Positions 24,380 through 33,892 of a DNA stretch of 64,000 nt are shown in pieces (position 1 is the stretch's first letter; each line of letters opens with the position of its first letter). The DNA lies in assembly GCA_030019335.1 (NCBI GenBank), contig JASEET010000001.1:124001-188000 (forward strand), read 5' to 3'. The DNA is from Candidatus Bathyarchaeia archaeon (GTDB taxonomy: Archaea; Thermoproteota; Bathyarchaeia; Bathyarchaeales; Bathycorpusculaceae). The position numbers were made by a program, and so were the translations under genes. The notes below the pieces were generated by a model. That model made no database searches and was not told the origin of the DNA. It was given only the letters and a program-made list of their open reading frames with translations.

Positions 24380-24988
24380 TTGTTTAAACTTGTAACCCTT
24401 GAAGATACGATTCGCATCCCACCTGAAACCTTTGGCAATCCCTTAGAGGCAGTGGGGTACCAGCAAGTGAAGGCAAAATATGAAGGAATGGTCGATGAAG
24501 AATTAGGGTATGTTATAGCCGTGACCGACGTAAAGGTAAGCCCTACTGGAAAGATAATTCCAGGCGACGGAGCCGCATACCACAAAGTAAGCTTTTCACT
24601 GTTAACGTTTTACCCCAAAATTCAAGAAGTAGTGGACGGACAGATTGTAGAGATTGCTGATTTCGGAGCCTTCGTACGCATAGGACCAATTGACGCCTTG
24701 CTTCACGTTTCACAACTTATGGATGACTTCATTTCTCACGACGAAAAACAAGGTGTTTTGTTAGGGAAAGAAACGAAACGAAAATTGACGAGTGGAGACC
24801 AAGTCCGCGTTCGAATAACAGCAGTTTCACTCGGTAGAGCTGGAAGCTCTGGAAAAATAGGCGTCACAGCTCGACAACCCTTCCTTGGCAAGCTAGAATG
24901 GGTTGAGAAAGAAGTGCAAAAAATAAAGGAAACAGTGGAGAAAAAGGCAGCGGAGAAAGAGGAAAAAAGGGCAGAAATAAAGGGGTGA
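24380..24988 (+). CDS. rpoE1: RNA polymerase subunit Rpo7 (RpoE1)
   Basis: 202 aa from TTG 24380, 3 bases after the PIN gene. It has an N-terminal RNP-like domain (MFKLVTLEDTIRIPPETFG) and a C-terminal S1 domain (EVVDGQIVEIADFGAFVRIG, then DALLHVSQLMDDF). It forms the RNA polymerase stalk with Rpo4. A charged C-terminal helix of about 35 residues extends beyond the S1 fold. Confidence 0.96.
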   Translation: MFKLVTLEDTIRIPPETFGNPLEAVGYQQVKAKYEGMVDEELGYVIAVTDVKVSPTGKIIPGDGAAYHKVSFSLLTFYPKIQEVVDGQIVEIADFGAFVRIGPIDALLHVSQLMDDFISHDEKQGVLLGKETKRKLTSGDQVRVRITAVSLGRAGSSGKIGVTARQPFLGKLEWVEKEVQKIKETVEKKAAEKEEKRAEIKG

Positions 24989-24992
24989 TTAA

Positions 24993-25178
24993 ATGAGTGA
25001 AAAAGCTTGTTCAACATGCCGCTTCATAACCACGGGAAACATCTGTCCAAGATGCAGAACACCAACCCTAAGCGATGATTTCAGCGGATTGATAATAATA
25101 TTTGACACCGAAGGTTCAGCCATCGCGAAAGTCATGAACATCAAAAAGAAAGGGCGTTACGCATTAAAGGTTAGATAA
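24993..25178 (+). CDS. spt4: Transcription elongation factor Spt4 (RpoE'')
   Basis: 61 aa zinc protein with CSTCRFITTGNICPRC and a short beta domain containing GLIIIFDTEGSAIAKVM. Partner of Spt5/NusG in elongation. The next gene starts on the base after its stop. Confidence 0.95.
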   Translation: MSEKACSTCRFITTGNICPRCRTPTLSDDFSGLIIIFDTEGSAIAKVMNIKKKGRYALKVR

Positions 25179-25712
25179 ATGGTTATCAGATACACTCTTA
25201 CACCAGAACTGCGTAGAAAACTTAAGGAACCCATCGGCACACTAATTCGAGGCTCATTCGCTGAAACGATGAAGAGATTCAAGGATATAGTAGAGAAGGA
25301 AAAACCATCAAGTATAATCTCCGTTGGAGACACCGTTTCAAAAAACCTTGTAAAAAACCACATGCTTCCTCAACTGTCAATCGTAGATAACAGAGTTATG
25401 AGAAGAAGCATACAGCCAATTCCACTTGCAGCGGAGAAAACCATCTACGTTAAAAATCCCCCGGGAACAATAACAGAAGAAGCCCTCAAAGCAATTCAAG
25501 AAGCCTTGAAAAGCAACAGCCGTGTCAAAATAGTTGTGGATGGAGAAGAAGACTTGCTAACACTTATTGCTGTGTTATACGCGCCCGAAAACTCCTTTAT
25601 CGTGTATGGCCAGCCGTATAAAGGAGTTGTTGTGGTTAAGGCCACGCGGGAGAAAAAGGCAGAAGTTGCGGGAATCCTAAAAGCTATGGAAAATGTTCGA
25701 AAAGCTAAATAA
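25179..25712 (+). CDS. GTP-dependent dephospho-CoA kinase (DUF359)
   Basis: 177 aa. Family marks are LRRKLKEPIGTLIRG, SIISVGDTVSKNLV, DNRVMRR, the NPPGTITEEALKAIQEAL helix and VDGEEDLLTLIAVL. This archaeal family catalyses the last step of CoA synthesis with GTP. Zero spacing from spt4 places it in the same operon, an arrangement common in archaea. Confidence 0.93.
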   Translation: MVIRYTLTPELRRKLKEPIGTLIRGSFAETMKRFKDIVEKEKPSSIISVGDTVSKNLVKNHMLPQLSIVDNRVMRRSIQPIPLAAEKTIYVKNPPGTITEEALKAIQEALKSNSRVKIVVDGEEDLLTLIAVLYAPENSFIVYGQPYKGVVVVKATREKKAEVAGILKAMENVRKAK

Positions 25713-25753
25713 AGAGGATATGGTTCAAGTCAACACTACACGTGAGGAAAAGC

Positions 25754-26065
25754 ATGAAAGTTAAAATAGTATCAAAGAACGAAAATCTCTTACTGAAACG
25801 GAGAGAAGTCTATTTCCAAGTGGAACATAACCAAACAGGCAGCACACCGCCGAGGCTTGAAGTTAGAAAAGCAATTGCCAACACATTAAAAACGGATACA
25901 GATTTGGTTTTTGTTAAAAAGTTTGAAACCAAAACAGGGACACATATAGCCGTTGGAGTAGCAAACGTTTACAATTCTGTTGAACAAGCAAAGCTTATTG
26001 AACGCGAATATGTTATTAAAAGGAATGCCCCGCCTGAAAAACCAGAAGAAGAGGAAAAGGAATAA
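25754..26065 (+). CDS. rps24e: Ribosomal protein S24e
   Basis: 103 aa from ATG 25754; a GTG at 25742 in the same frame would add four residues. Typical features are LLKRREVYFQVEHNQTGSTP and VFVKKFETKTGTHIAVG, with an acidic tail. S27ae follows 3 bases later. Confidence 0.95.
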   Translation: MKVKIVSKNENLLLKRREVYFQVEHNQTGSTPPRLEVRKAIANTLKTDTDLVFVKKFETKTGTHIAVGVANVYNSVEQAKLIEREYVIKRNAPPEKPEEEEKE

Positions 26066-26068
26066 GAT

Positions 26069-26308
26069 ATGTCTGAAAACGTAGAAAAGGCACCAGAAGA
26101 AAAGGAGAAAACAGAAAAAACCGAGAAAAAGAAGAAGAAAGAAAAAGGCATTTTCTCACTGTATAAGATAGAAAACGACAAAATTCTAAGGCTACGTCCA
26201 ACATGCGAACGCTGTGGACCAGGATATTTTATGGCTGACCATGGCGACAGATACACTTGTGGACGCTGCGGTTTCACACGATACAAACCGGTTGAAAATC
26301 AAAAATAA
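26069..26308 (+). CDS. rps27ae: Ribosomal protein S27ae
   Basis: 79 aa. A C-terminal zinc ribbon CERCGPGYFMADHGDRYTCG..CGFT is preceded by an unusually long Lys/Glu-rich N-terminal extension of about 28 residues. Confidence 0.94.
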   Translation: MSENVEKAPEEKEKTEKTEKKKKKEKGIFSLYKIENDKILRLRPTCERCGPGYFMADHGDRYTCGRCGFTRYKPVENQK

Positions 26309-26353
26309 ACACCTTTAAATCATGCGACGCCATGATAAATTCTGATGGTTTAG

Positions 26354-26779
26354 ATGATTAAGGTAAATGTTTCTGTAACAAATGTTTCTGCTGAACGTTT
26401 TTGGGATATTCGAAAACCTGTTCCACCAATTCAAATAAACACCAACCTTAATCTGGTTGCTGTAGAGAAGAAATCAGAGGGCATGTTGGAGGTGCCTTTT
26501 GTTTTAACAGTTAATTATAATCCTTCAATAGCGCAGATAAGTCTGAAGGGAAGGGCTTTTGTGGCTGGAGATAAAGATGAAATCGGTAAAATCTATGGAG
26601 ATTATAAAGAGAAGAAGCCACCGCCACCAGTCATAGTGCAGTCAATTTCCAACGTCGTCTTTGTAGAAACTGTACTCATATCCAGAACTTTAAATATTCC
26701 GCCACCGATTCCTTTACCGCAAATTCCAGTTAAGAAGCCTTCGGAAAAGAAGCCTTCAAAGCTAGATTATAGTGCCTAA
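26354..26779 (+). CDS. SecB-like domain protein
   Basis: 141 aa. The beta-rich order (SAERFWDI, INTNLNLVAVEKK, FVLTVNYNPSIAQISLKG, VVFVETVLISRTLNIPPPIP) resembles the SecB-like proteins of archaea, which are possible chaperones. This is recognition by pattern only. A Pro-rich C-terminal end is typical of this archaeal group. It lies 45 bases after S27ae, perhaps with its own promoter (CACCTTTAAATC at about 26311). Confidence 0.6.
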   Translation: MIKVNVSVTNVSAERFWDIRKPVPPIQINTNLNLVAVEKKSEGMLEVPFVLTVNYNPSIAQISLKGRAFVAGDKDEIGKIYGDYKEKKPPPPVIVQSISNVVFVETVLISRTLNIPPPIPLPQIPVKKPSEKKPSKLDYSA

Positions 26780-26801
26780 AAACGGCTTTCTTTCTGCTTT
26801 T

Positions 26802-27206
26802 TTACTTTAATGGCACGTACATTGAAGAGCGTGATGCACCTATGCCAGGGGTTCCATGTTTTACAGGTTTGTTAGTTATTGCAAATTCGCCTAAGCAGTG
26901 TCCAATCATTTCTGGTTTTATTTCAACTGGAACAAAGTTTTTGCCATCGTGAACAAGAAGTCTGAGACCAACCATTTCGGGTAGAACAACCATGTCCCGC
27001 ACGTGCGTTTTGACTATCATGTTGCCTCCTTTTCTATTAGTCTCCTTTGCCTTCCTTATTTTTCCAAGAAGTGCCCTCTGTTCTGGTGTCAATCCACGAT
27101 GGAGGCTTCTTCTCTGTCGGGATGGAAGCAAGTTGATAAACTCATCCATGGACATACTCTGCAATTGGTCAAACGTATATCCACGGTACTTGAATTCCCT
27201 TGGCAT
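26802..27206 (-). CDS. rps19: Ribosomal protein S19
   Basis: 134 aa. It has [20 protein letters not shown] (archaeal N terminus), [15 protein letters not shown] and the conserved end [18 protein letters not shown]. It is the fifth gene of the L3-L4-L23-L2-S19 series. Convergent with the SecB-like gene, so no later S10-operon genes follow here. Confidence 0.97.
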   Translation of the reverse strand: MPREFKYRGYTFDQLQSMSMDEFINLLPSRQRRSLHRGLTPEQRALLGKIRKAKETNRKGGNMIVKTHVRDMVVLPEMVGLRLLVHDGKNFVPVEIKPEMIGHCLGEFAITNKPVKHGTPGIGASRSSMYVPLK

Positions 27207-27267
27207 TTTTCATCACTGTATTGTTTAACGTTAAATGCTATAAACTTTCTTGGCTGCTACTGCCATA

Positions 27268-28002
27268 TTACTTTCTCTTCCTCTTTTTTTGCCCAGCGCT
27301 CTTCGCTGCGATTAATCCGACTTTTTGTCCGGGTGGAGCGTGACGCGAAACCGTTGTCACTTTTCGTGCACTTTTCTTGCTGCTACCATATGGGTGCACA
27401 GCAGCAATCATCGCCCTTCCACGGGTTCGCGGATACTTATGTCCTTTCGCCTTCATAAGGTGGAATTTTGCACCTGCCTTTAGGAAGGGTTTCTCCGTTC
27501 TGCCAGCGCCTGAAATCACACCAATTGTTGCTCTGCAGTGGTCATTCAAATATTTGGTTTTCCCTGAAGGAAGCTTTATTATTGTTCCCTGAGGCGTGTG
27601 CGCCACGACTGTTGCGTAGGCTCCGGAAGACCTTGCAATTTTGCCGCCGTCTCCCGGATGGAGTTCTATGTTGCACACCATGGTGCCTTCTGGAATTCTG
27701 CCTACTGGAAGGATGTTGCCCACCTCATTTGATGCTCTTCCACCCATCTGTATTTGTTGGTCTACGTAAACTCCTTCTGGGACTACTGTGTAGCATGTCT
27801 CTCCATTTTCAAATCTTATTAATGCAAGTGGGGAGCCCCGTCCGGTGTCGTGGAGAAAATCTTCAACTACTCCTTTTACTACTGTTTCAAGATGTTCTTT
27901 TGTTGTTAATGGGTATTGTACTGGGGCAACTCTTTTGTGGGTTGAAGCTCTATACGTAGGTCCGCCGCGTCCGCGTCTTTGAACACGAATTCTTTTTCCC
28001 AT
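27268..28002 (-). CDS. rpl2: Ribosomal protein L2
   Basis: 244 aa. It has RGRGGPTYRASTH at the N terminus and the peptidyl-transferase-centre His region HPYGSSKK. It binds 23S rRNA and helps join the subunits. 23 bases after L23. Confidence 0.97.
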   Translation of the reverse strand: MGKRIRVQRRGRGGPTYRASTHKRVAPVQYPLTTKEHLETVVKGVVEDFLHDTGRGSPLALIRFENGETCYTVVPEGVYVDQQIQMGGRASNEVGNILPVGRIPEGTMVCNIELHPGDGGKIARSSGAYATVVAHTPQGTIIKLPSGKTKYLNDHCRATIGVISGAGRTEKPFLKAGAKFHLMKAKGHKYPRTRGRAMIAAVHPYGSSKKSARKVTTVSRHAPPGQKVGLIAAKSAGQKKRKRK

Positions 28003-28025
28003 TGCTCATTCACTTCACATTTATT

Positions 28026-28286
28026 TTATAATATTCCTAGCTTGATTGCGACATCAGCCGCTTTGTAATCTGGATGAAGTTTGATAAAGGCTTTCTTTTC
28101 TCCTCTTGGTGTGATGAGGAGGTTAACCTTTTCAACTTTTACTTCATAAAGTTCTTCAACCGCCCTTTTCACGTCGATTCTTGTTGCTTTGAGATTGACT
28201 ATGAAGACTAACTTGTTTTCTTTTTCAACCATTAGGCTTGCGGATTCCGTCATCAATGGATATAATATTACTTCGTAGGGGTCCAT
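28026..28286 (-). CDS. rpl23: Ribosomal protein L23
   Basis: 86 aa: PLMTESASLMVEKENKLVFI and IDVKRAVEELYEVKVEKVN are typical. Lies at the tunnel exit and docks signal recognition particle. Its ATG overlaps the end of L4 at 28286. Confidence 0.96.
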   Translation of the reverse strand: MDPYEVILYPLMTESASLMVEKENKLVFIVNLKATRIDVKRAVEELYEVKVEKVNLLITPRGEKKAFIKLHPDYKAADVAIKLGIL

Positions 28287-29077
28287 TATGCGTTTTCGCC
28301 TCCACTGTAAAGTTCGTTCAGTCTTTCAATTGCACTGCTTGTCCATATTGTTAGTCTTCCCGGATGCGTTCCGGGAGCAAGGATTTCAGCATTTAAATTG
28401 TCAACGGTGACAATGTCTACGCCTGGTACGTTTCTTGCAGCTTTTATTACCCCTCTGTTTTCAGCCACAACTATGAGGGGGCCTACGGCCTGCTTTATTT
28501 TTCTTCCTCTGCGTTTGCCTTTTCCAGCTCGAATTTTTCTGCTGTCCCGCACTCGATAAATGTCCGACAAGACTCCGAGGTGTATGAGGGTTTCCTCAAC
28601 CTCTTTTGTTTTCTTTACTTTTTCAAGTTCATCTGTGACTATTAACGGGATTTGTGGAGCGTCTTCAATGGAGTGGCCGCGTGAAGCCACGATTTTTTTG
28701 GATGCTGTGGCAGCTATTGCTGAAAATAAGGCGAGGCGTTTTTCTTTTTTTGGGATTCGTTTAACAATCTTTTTTTCGGAGGCTGGCGGATGTGCCGCTC
28801 TTCCACCTACTGTTCCGGGGGCAAGGGCTCCTCTTCCTCTCTGCCCCTTGAGTCTTGGTATTCGGGCTATGCCTAAGCCTACGCCTCTAGATTCTGCTGT
28901 TGTTCTTTTTCCAGCCATGGGGTCTCTGCCTTGGGGTTGGAACCTACTTGATTGTATTGCTAGGACGGCCCGTTTTATAACGTCTGGTCTTAACGGTGTT
29001 TGAAAAATTGGTGGAAGTGTTATCTTTCCGATTGGTTTTCCATTGAGGTTGAAGATTTTCGCTGTTTTTTTGGCCAT
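28286..29077 (-). CDS. rpl4: Ribosomal protein L4
   Basis: 263 aa, archaeal L4e type: LPPIFQTPLRPDVIKRAVLA, the tunnel loop RIPRLKGQRGRGALAPGTVG, and GKRRGRKIKQAVGPL. 13 bases after L3 in the operon. Confidence 0.97.
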   Translation of the reverse strand: MAKKTAKIFNLNGKPIGKITLPPIFQTPLRPDVIKRAVLAIQSSRFQPQGRDPMAGKRTTAESRGVGLGIARIPRLKGQRGRGALAPGTVGGRAAHPPASEKKIVKRIPKKEKRLALFSAIAATASKKIVASRGHSIEDAPQIPLIVTDELEKVKKTKEVEETLIHLGVLSDIYRVRDSRKIRAGKGKRRGRKIKQAVGPLIVVAENRGVIKAARNVPGVDIVTVDNLNAEILAPGTHPGRLTIWTSSAIERLNELYSGGENA

Positions 29078-29090
29078 CTGTTTTCACCGT

Positions 29091-30101
29091 TTATTTTCCT
29101 TGAGGGGATTCGAGGGATATGTATGTGATTTGTTGTGGTTCTGCTATTTGTTTTGGTGGGCGTGCCGGGTATCGCAGTTTTATTGGTCGTTTTTCTGGTC
29201 CTGGTACGCTTCCGTCTAATATTATGTAGGGTCCTCGAATTACGCCGTATCTTATGAAGCCTCCTTTCGGTGTTATTTCTTTTCCATCTGTGCCTATTTT
29301 TAGAATACGTTTATTGCGTTCTGTTCTTTGGTGGAAGCCCATTTGTCCGGCTCTTGGGACACTGTACATTACATGTGTTGGTTTCCACGGGCCTAAGGTT
29401 GCTATGCCTCTTTTTGTTTTTCTTGCTTTGCGTTGAAGTATTCTTACTCCCCAGCGTTTTACTGGTCCTTGGAAGCCTTTTCCGATTGATACGGCTATTA
29501 CGTCTAGGTGTTGGCCTTCTTTGAATACTTCTGTGGGCGGTATTGTTTTTCCTAGTAGGCTTTTTACGTATTCAAGTTGTTGTTGGATTGTGCCTCCGCC
29601 GATTTCTATTTCCATTGCGTCTGGCTTTTTCTTTGACACGCTGGCTTGTTTCGGCTGGGTTATGGCAATAACGCGGAGTTTTGCTACGTTATCCAAGTTT
29701 TCTTCGATTTTTTTGAGGTTTTCTTCTGTGTTGAAGTTTTCAGGTATTGTGAATACACGTTCTAGTTCTTCTGGCGGGTCTTTCATCCAAGCCTCTGTTA
29801 GGGTTTGGAGACCGTAGGGATTTTTTGTGTAGGCTCTTATGGCGCATATAAGCAGGGGTGGTGTTTCCAGGACTGTGGCTGGGCGAATTACTTCTTTGCC
29901 GTAATTTGGTGAACGTTTTCTGTATTCGACAGCGAATACATGGGTCATACCAGCTTTATACCCTACAAAACCTAGAAGTCTGGGCGTGTCTGTCTCTATT
30001 TTTGGCCAGTAGCGTATTCTAGCCAGTATGTGTTTAGCGCGTTTCCTAGGTAAATAGGCAAGTGAACCGCGTTTTGGTGCGTGTTTTTTTCTGTGACCCA
30101 T
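29091..30101 (-). CDS. rpl3: Ribosomal protein L3
   Basis: 336 aa, archaeal L3: HAPKRGSLAYLPRKRA at the N terminus, VSIGKGFQGPVKRWGV, and GQMGFHQRTERNKRI. First gene of the cluster. A TATA-like GTTTATAAC lies about 42-50 bases upstream. Confidence 0.97.
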   Translation of the reverse strand: MGHRKKHAPKRGSLAYLPRKRAKHILARIRYWPKIETDTPRLLGFVGYKAGMTHVFAVEYRKRSPNYGKEVIRPATVLETPPLLICAIRAYTKNPYGLQTLTEAWMKDPPEELERVFTIPENFNTEENLKKIEENLDNVAKLRVIAITQPKQASVSKKKPDAMEIEIGGGTIQQQLEYVKSLLGKTIPPTEVFKEGQHLDVIAVSIGKGFQGPVKRWGVRILQRKARKTKRGIATLGPWKPTHVMYSVPRAGQMGFHQRTERNKRILKIGTDGKEITPKGGFIRYGVIRGPYIILDGSVPGPEKRPIKLRYPARPPKQIAEPQQITYISLESPQGK

Positions 30102-30142
30102 TGTTTTCTCGCTTCGCGTCTTTTAGGAATGAGAACATTAAG

Positions 30143-30151
30143 TTATAAACG
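30143..30151 (-). promoter_or_regulatory. TATA box of L3 ribosomal operon
   Basis: On the minus strand GTTTATAAC lies about 45 bases before the L3 ATG, with an AACG stretch upstream as a possible BRE. Confidence 0.4.
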
Positions 30152-30330
30152 TTACCATTGCGCTTTCGGTTCGTAACACGGAATTGACTACCACTATAGT
30201 TTTTCTGCATAGAAACGTTATTTGGAGCCAAATATGTTTGGTTTCATTGAGGTTAGAAAGCTATGGTAAACTTTAAATGTCAGAGGGGTTCAGAAACAAA
30301 ATGATGTTTGAAGGTTTCGTGGAGATTTAG

Positions 30331-31020
30331 ATGGAAAAAATTGGAGATGAAATGTCTGAGAAAGGGATGAGTGGGTACTTTTCTGCGTTTTTAAGTAGAA
30401 TTGGCGGTGTTTTCTTGGCGCCAGATGCTGCCTTTAAGCAGATTATTGCTGATAAAGTTGGGGTTTGGGAGCCTTTCCTTCTTATTCTCTTGTTGGTTGG
30501 GATTGAAGGTGCTGTTTTCGCCTCGTTTGTTTATCGAGTAATTTTAGCTATTGCGGAGTCTCTTAGTTATCTTACTGGCAATGTGCCTTTAGGTCTTCTC
30601 GGCGCTATTCCGTGGATCATGGTAATTTTGATGGTTGTGGTGGCTTTGATTTTTTGGATTGTTGTTGCTGGGATCGCGCATATCAGTGCAAAATACATTT
30701 TCAAGAGTGAGGGCTCCTTTGTTCAGCTGCTGAAGCTTTATGGCTATTCGCTTACTCCTTATAGTTTAGTGATTCTGGGCACCGTTCTGCTTGGGATAAG
30801 CTGGGCTACGTGGCCCCTTTCAATGTTCTTTAACATTGTGGCAACCTTCTGGGTTGTTCTTTTGATGGCTGTTGCCGTGAAGCATAACTACAACATTGAC
30901 GTCGGGAAAGCTTTTATTTCGTCTTTTATTGGTCCGATGGTGGTTTGGCTGATAATAGTGAGCATTTTTTGGGCTTGGCTGTGGCTTATCATAAGCTCGT
31001 TTGCAGGAGGTTTCGTCTAA
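30331..31020 (+). CDS. Yip1-like membrane protein
   Basis: 229 aa with five membrane helices. The start FLSRIGGVFLAPDAAFKQII and the helix pair with YGYSLTPYSLVILG fit the archaeal/bacterial Yip1 (DUF1282-like) family. Role in archaea unknown. The next gene's ATG lies 1 base after its stop. A TATA-like AAACTTTAAA precedes the gene at about 30268-30277. Confidence 0.72.
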   Translation: MEKIGDEMSEKGMSGYFSAFLSRIGGVFLAPDAAFKQIIADKVGVWEPFLLILLLVGIEGAVFASFVYRVILAIAESLSYLTGNVPLGLLGAIPWIMVILMVVVALIFWIVVAGIAHISAKYIFKSEGSFVQLLKLYGYSLTPYSLVILGTVLLGISWATWPLSMFFNIVATFWVVLLMAVAVKHNYNIDVGKAFISSFIGPMVVWLIIVSIFWAWLWLIISSFAGGFV

Positions 31021-31021
31021 A

Positions 31022-31918
31022 ATGGCTATGGCAAGAACTATTTTAGGTGGAGTTTTCGTTGCGATTTTGTTTGTTGGAGTTGTTTATGCTGTGGTTTCTC
31101 CTACGCTTCAGCCTATTAGTTTTCCTCGCTTTGAGATTCCATGGCTCGGTGTTGAAGGGGAACGGATGGTTGACCGATACAGTTTGGTCAAAGAAACGAA
31201 TGTCTCTGACTCTGTGAAGTTTGTTGACTTAAATGTCACACTAAAGTTTGGCGGAATCAACTTGCTTTTTTCCAACGACCCTTACCTGGCTTGTGATGTT
31301 AGCTTCGAACGTAGCGTCAATGTCTCTGAGCTTGAAATTAGCTATGACGAGTTGGATGGAGGACAAGTCTTGCAAGTTGGCGTATGGGATGAGGCAGGAA
31401 GGCTTAATCTAACATTAGGGAATGGCTATCTATATAATGGGACTTTTCGATTGAGAATTGGAGGTGTAATGATGACTTTGGGACGGCATGCCAATGTCAG
31501 CAGGTTTGTTGTTTCCATAAAATACTTCGGCGGCTTATTCCTAGAGATAAATGATGATGCTTCCTTTGAACAGATTGATTTAAGTGTTGATATTGGAGGA
31601 CTGCAGTTGGTTGTTGATGCTGAGAGTCTAAAGGACAGTGGAGCGATAAACGTGAATGTCAATGTTGGCGGGTTTTCTATGAGCGTTGATGTTAACACAA
31701 GCGAAATTGGAGTAGGCTTGGACGCGGCGGTTGATGTGGGTGGACTCACCGTTAACCATGAAGACTTTCAGGGGCAACTGTCCCAGAGAATGTGTTCACT
31801 TAAAACTGTGGGATACGATGGCGCAACGAACAAGCTGGATGTTAAAGCCACGATTGGGCTTGGTGGAGGAACACTCCAGAAAGGCGCACAGTATGGATTT
31901 CCAATTTCTCAGGTATAG
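31022..31918 (+). CDS. Anchored surface protein with repeated beta strands
   Basis: 298 aa from ATG 31022 (in-frame sequence extends to 31001 but overlaps the upstream gene). One N-terminal signal-anchor helix (about 5-27) is followed by a long beta-rich exterior with repeating V.VGG or I.IGGL strands (VDIGGLQLVVDAE, VNVGGFSMSVDVN, VDVGGLTV). This recalls a right-handed beta or toast-rack (DUF4097/LiaF-like) fold. Probably works with the coupled Yip1-like protein at the membrane. Confidence 0.6.
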   Translation: MAMARTILGGVFVAILFVGVVYAVVSPTLQPISFPRFEIPWLGVEGERMVDRYSLVKETNVSDSVKFVDLNVTLKFGGINLLFSNDPYLACDVSFERSVNVSELEISYDELDGGQVLQVGVWDEAGRLNLTLGNGYLYNGTFRLRIGGVMMTLGRHANVSRFVVSIKYFGGLFLEINDDASFEQIDLSVDIGGLQLVVDAESLKDSGAINVNVNVGGFSMSVDVNTSEIGVGLDAAVDVGGLTVNHEDFQGQLSQRMCSLKTVGYDGATNKLDVKATIGLGGGTLQKGAQYGFPISQV

Positions 31919-32017
31919 GAATGCTTAGTATTTTCTAGCAGTATTTGGAGTTGAGGATATTATCAGTTTCTGGTAAGTGTTAAATTTGGGAGTGTATAGT
32001 CATTTTGGGGATTCGGC

Positions 32018-32632
32018 GTGTCGGATGTTGCCTCTGAGATTGCTGGCGCTCTTTTCCGTTCTGGCTGTTTAAAGTTTGGAATGTTTAGGATTAAGTCTGG
32101 AGCTTTAAGCCCATACTACATTGACCTTGCGTGTTTGCTTTCTTCTCCCAAGGATTTTTGCTGTGTTGCGGATGCAGTTGCAGACGAGATTAAGAGGATT
32201 ATGGCTTTTGATAGAATAGATAGGTTAGCTTCGATTGAGTTGAAAGGCGCTCTGCTTCTGCCCAGTATAGCTTGCCGATTGAATTTGCCGTGTGTTGTAG
32301 TGAGGAAAGCGGAGAAAAAGTATGGGGTGACGGGAAGGATTGCTGGAGGAACTGTGGTTAAGGGAGAGCGTATACTGTTTTTTGATGACGTGGTTACTGA
32401 GGGAATGTCTAAGGTTGAGGGAATAAAGCCTCTTGAGGAGTTTGGTGCCCATGTTGACACTATTATGGTTGTGGTGGACAGAGAGCAGGGCGGCAGAGAA
32501 AACATTGAAAGATTAGGTTATAAGTTTCGCGCTTTAACAATGATTACCGAATTAGTTAGGTGTCTTCTTCAATCCTTATATATTTCAGAAGAGCAGGCCG
32601 ATGCTGTTTTGGATTATGTTAAAAAGTCTTAG
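32018..32632 (+). CDS. pyrE: Orotate phosphoribosyltransferase
   Basis: 204 aa from a GTG start. Typical OPRTase: FRIKSGALSPYYIDLACLLS, then VVRKAEKKYGVTGRIAGG and the PRPP-binding loop ILFFDDVVTEGMSKVEGI. Converts orotate plus PRPP to OMP in UMP synthesis. No other pyr genes are adjacent. Confidence 0.93.
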   Translation: MSDVASEIAGALFRSGCLKFGMFRIKSGALSPYYIDLACLLSSPKDFCCVADAVADEIKRIMAFDRIDRLASIELKGALLLPSIACRLNLPCVVVRKAEKKYGVTGRIAGGTVVKGERILFFDDVVTEGMSKVEGIKPLEEFGAHVDTIMVVVDREQGGRENIERLGYKFRALTMITELVRCLLQSLYISEEQADAVLDYVKKS

Positions 32633-32690
32633 CTAATCAATGTGGTATCTAGTCTAGGTTGCATGCGCTGGAACGGTATAGTGTTTAGCT

Positions 32691-33044
32691 CTAGTCCTCT
32701 TTTTGCACTAAGTAGAATAGGTTTTCGTCTGGGTCAGTGAATAGGGCTGCGTATCCACCCCAATATTGTTTTTTGGGAGGTTCAATGAAGTTTACGCCTT
32801 TCTCCTTTAGCTTTTCATATTCCTCATCGAGGTTTTCAACGGCGAAGTAGATGTTGGGTGCACCTTCTTTTCGTCCCCTTTTCCCGCCGAGCATTATTGC
32901 AAATGTTATGGTTCCGGGCAAGTCGAAAATCACATAGTATGACCATTCCCTTTTTATTTTTAGCCCAAGTATGTCACGGTAAAAGGCAATGGCCTTTTTC
33001 ATGTCGGTCACTTTAATCTCAAGCCAGCTAACCCGTTCAATCAA
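32691..33044 (-). CDS. VOC/glyoxalase family protein
   Basis: 117 aa, two beta-alpha-beta-beta-beta halves: FYRDILGLKIKREWSYYVIF and FTDPDENLFYLVQKE. Vicinal-oxygen-chelate proteins include glyoxalase I and methylmalonyl-CoA epimerase; the metal ligands needed for a specific call are not clear. Stands alone. Confidence 0.8.
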   Translation of the reverse strand: MIERVSWLEIKVTDMKKAIAFYRDILGLKIKREWSYYVIFDLPGTITFAIMLGGKRGRKEGAPNIYFAVENLDEEYEKLKEKGVNFIEPPKKQYWGGYAALFTDPDENLFYLVQKED

Positions 33045-33143
33045 TTTGTCGTTCCCTCTATTATGATTTTAGGGCAACTTAATATTATAATTTTGTGAAG
33101 AGGATTAGTGTGGTTTTGGTTTAAGGGAAAAAGTTTACCTAGT

Positions 33144-33614
33144 CTATTTGATTCCTTCGTTTAAGTAGCAGTAGCCTGTTTCTACTTTTTTCTGCATTTC
33201 TTCTGTCCATTTGTCAATGCCTATGGTTTTAATTTTCCTCAATCCCTCTCTCGCTTTAGGCCCATATTTTTGCAGTTTTTCGCATGTTTCCATTTCAACG
33301 CATTCCGCACACGTGTTGTAGGCTTTTTGTTTGCAGCATTCACGCACTGCACAGTTTGGGTCTCCGCCACCCTTTACGCAGCCTTGGCATTCACCAAACA
33401 TTTTGACGAAGCCATCCATGACGTTTTCGAATTCTCCGTAGTGTTGGAATGCTGGTTCCCATTTTGCCAGTTCTGCAGTGAATTTGTCAAAGCCGTAAGC
33501 GGTTATAATCTTTCGCAGGTTTTCGACTGCTTGCTTTATTCTTCCTTGATATATTCCGCAGGCGCCGCAGTACAAGCCACAATAGCCCAGCAGATTTTCA
33601 GGATTTTCATTCAA
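33144..33614 (-). CDS. DUF3795 Cys-rich protein
   Basis: 156 aa. Marks: GYCGLYCGACGIYQGRIKQA, CQGCVKGGGDPNCAVRECC, and CAECVEMETCEKL. At least ten Cys could bind a metal or iron-sulfur clusters. Family function unknown. A paralogue lies at 38233-38700. Confidence 0.82.
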   Translation of the reverse strand: MNENPENLLGYCGLYCGACGIYQGRIKQAVENLRKIITAYGFDKFTAELAKWEPAFQHYGEFENVMDGFVKMFGECQGCVKGGGDPNCAVRECCKQKAYNTCAECVEMETCEKLQKYGPKAREGLRKIKTIGIDKWTEEMQKKVETGYCYLNEGIK

Positions 33615-33892
33615 TAGTAAACACCCTTGCCATACTGCTAAACTTTAAGTTGTAATTAAGCTTTGTTTATGTAAATGAGGAAAAGGATGAAAAGCTTGCG
33701 AATTCAAGATTCTGTTCGCGTTTACGGTTTTTCGGAATTTTCGGCGGGATGCTCTGGTGCACACTTAAAATCATATTTTACCGGAGTGAATTTGGAGTGT
33801 CATTTCCTAGGTTTCAAAAATTAGTGCGCGATAAAACCTAATAAGAGAAGTTTTTCATACCCTAGAAGGGATTGATTTGAAGGGGACAACCT
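33615..33892. other. Intergenic, nothing recognised
   Basis: About 280 bases AT-rich divergent spacer between the DUF3795 gene and a methyltransferase; no RNA gene or strong repeat seen. Confidence 0.4.

Noticed and set aside
27468-27959. Long frames opposite the ribosomal protein genes
   Set aside because: They are antisense shadows of L2, L4 and L3, which are certain.
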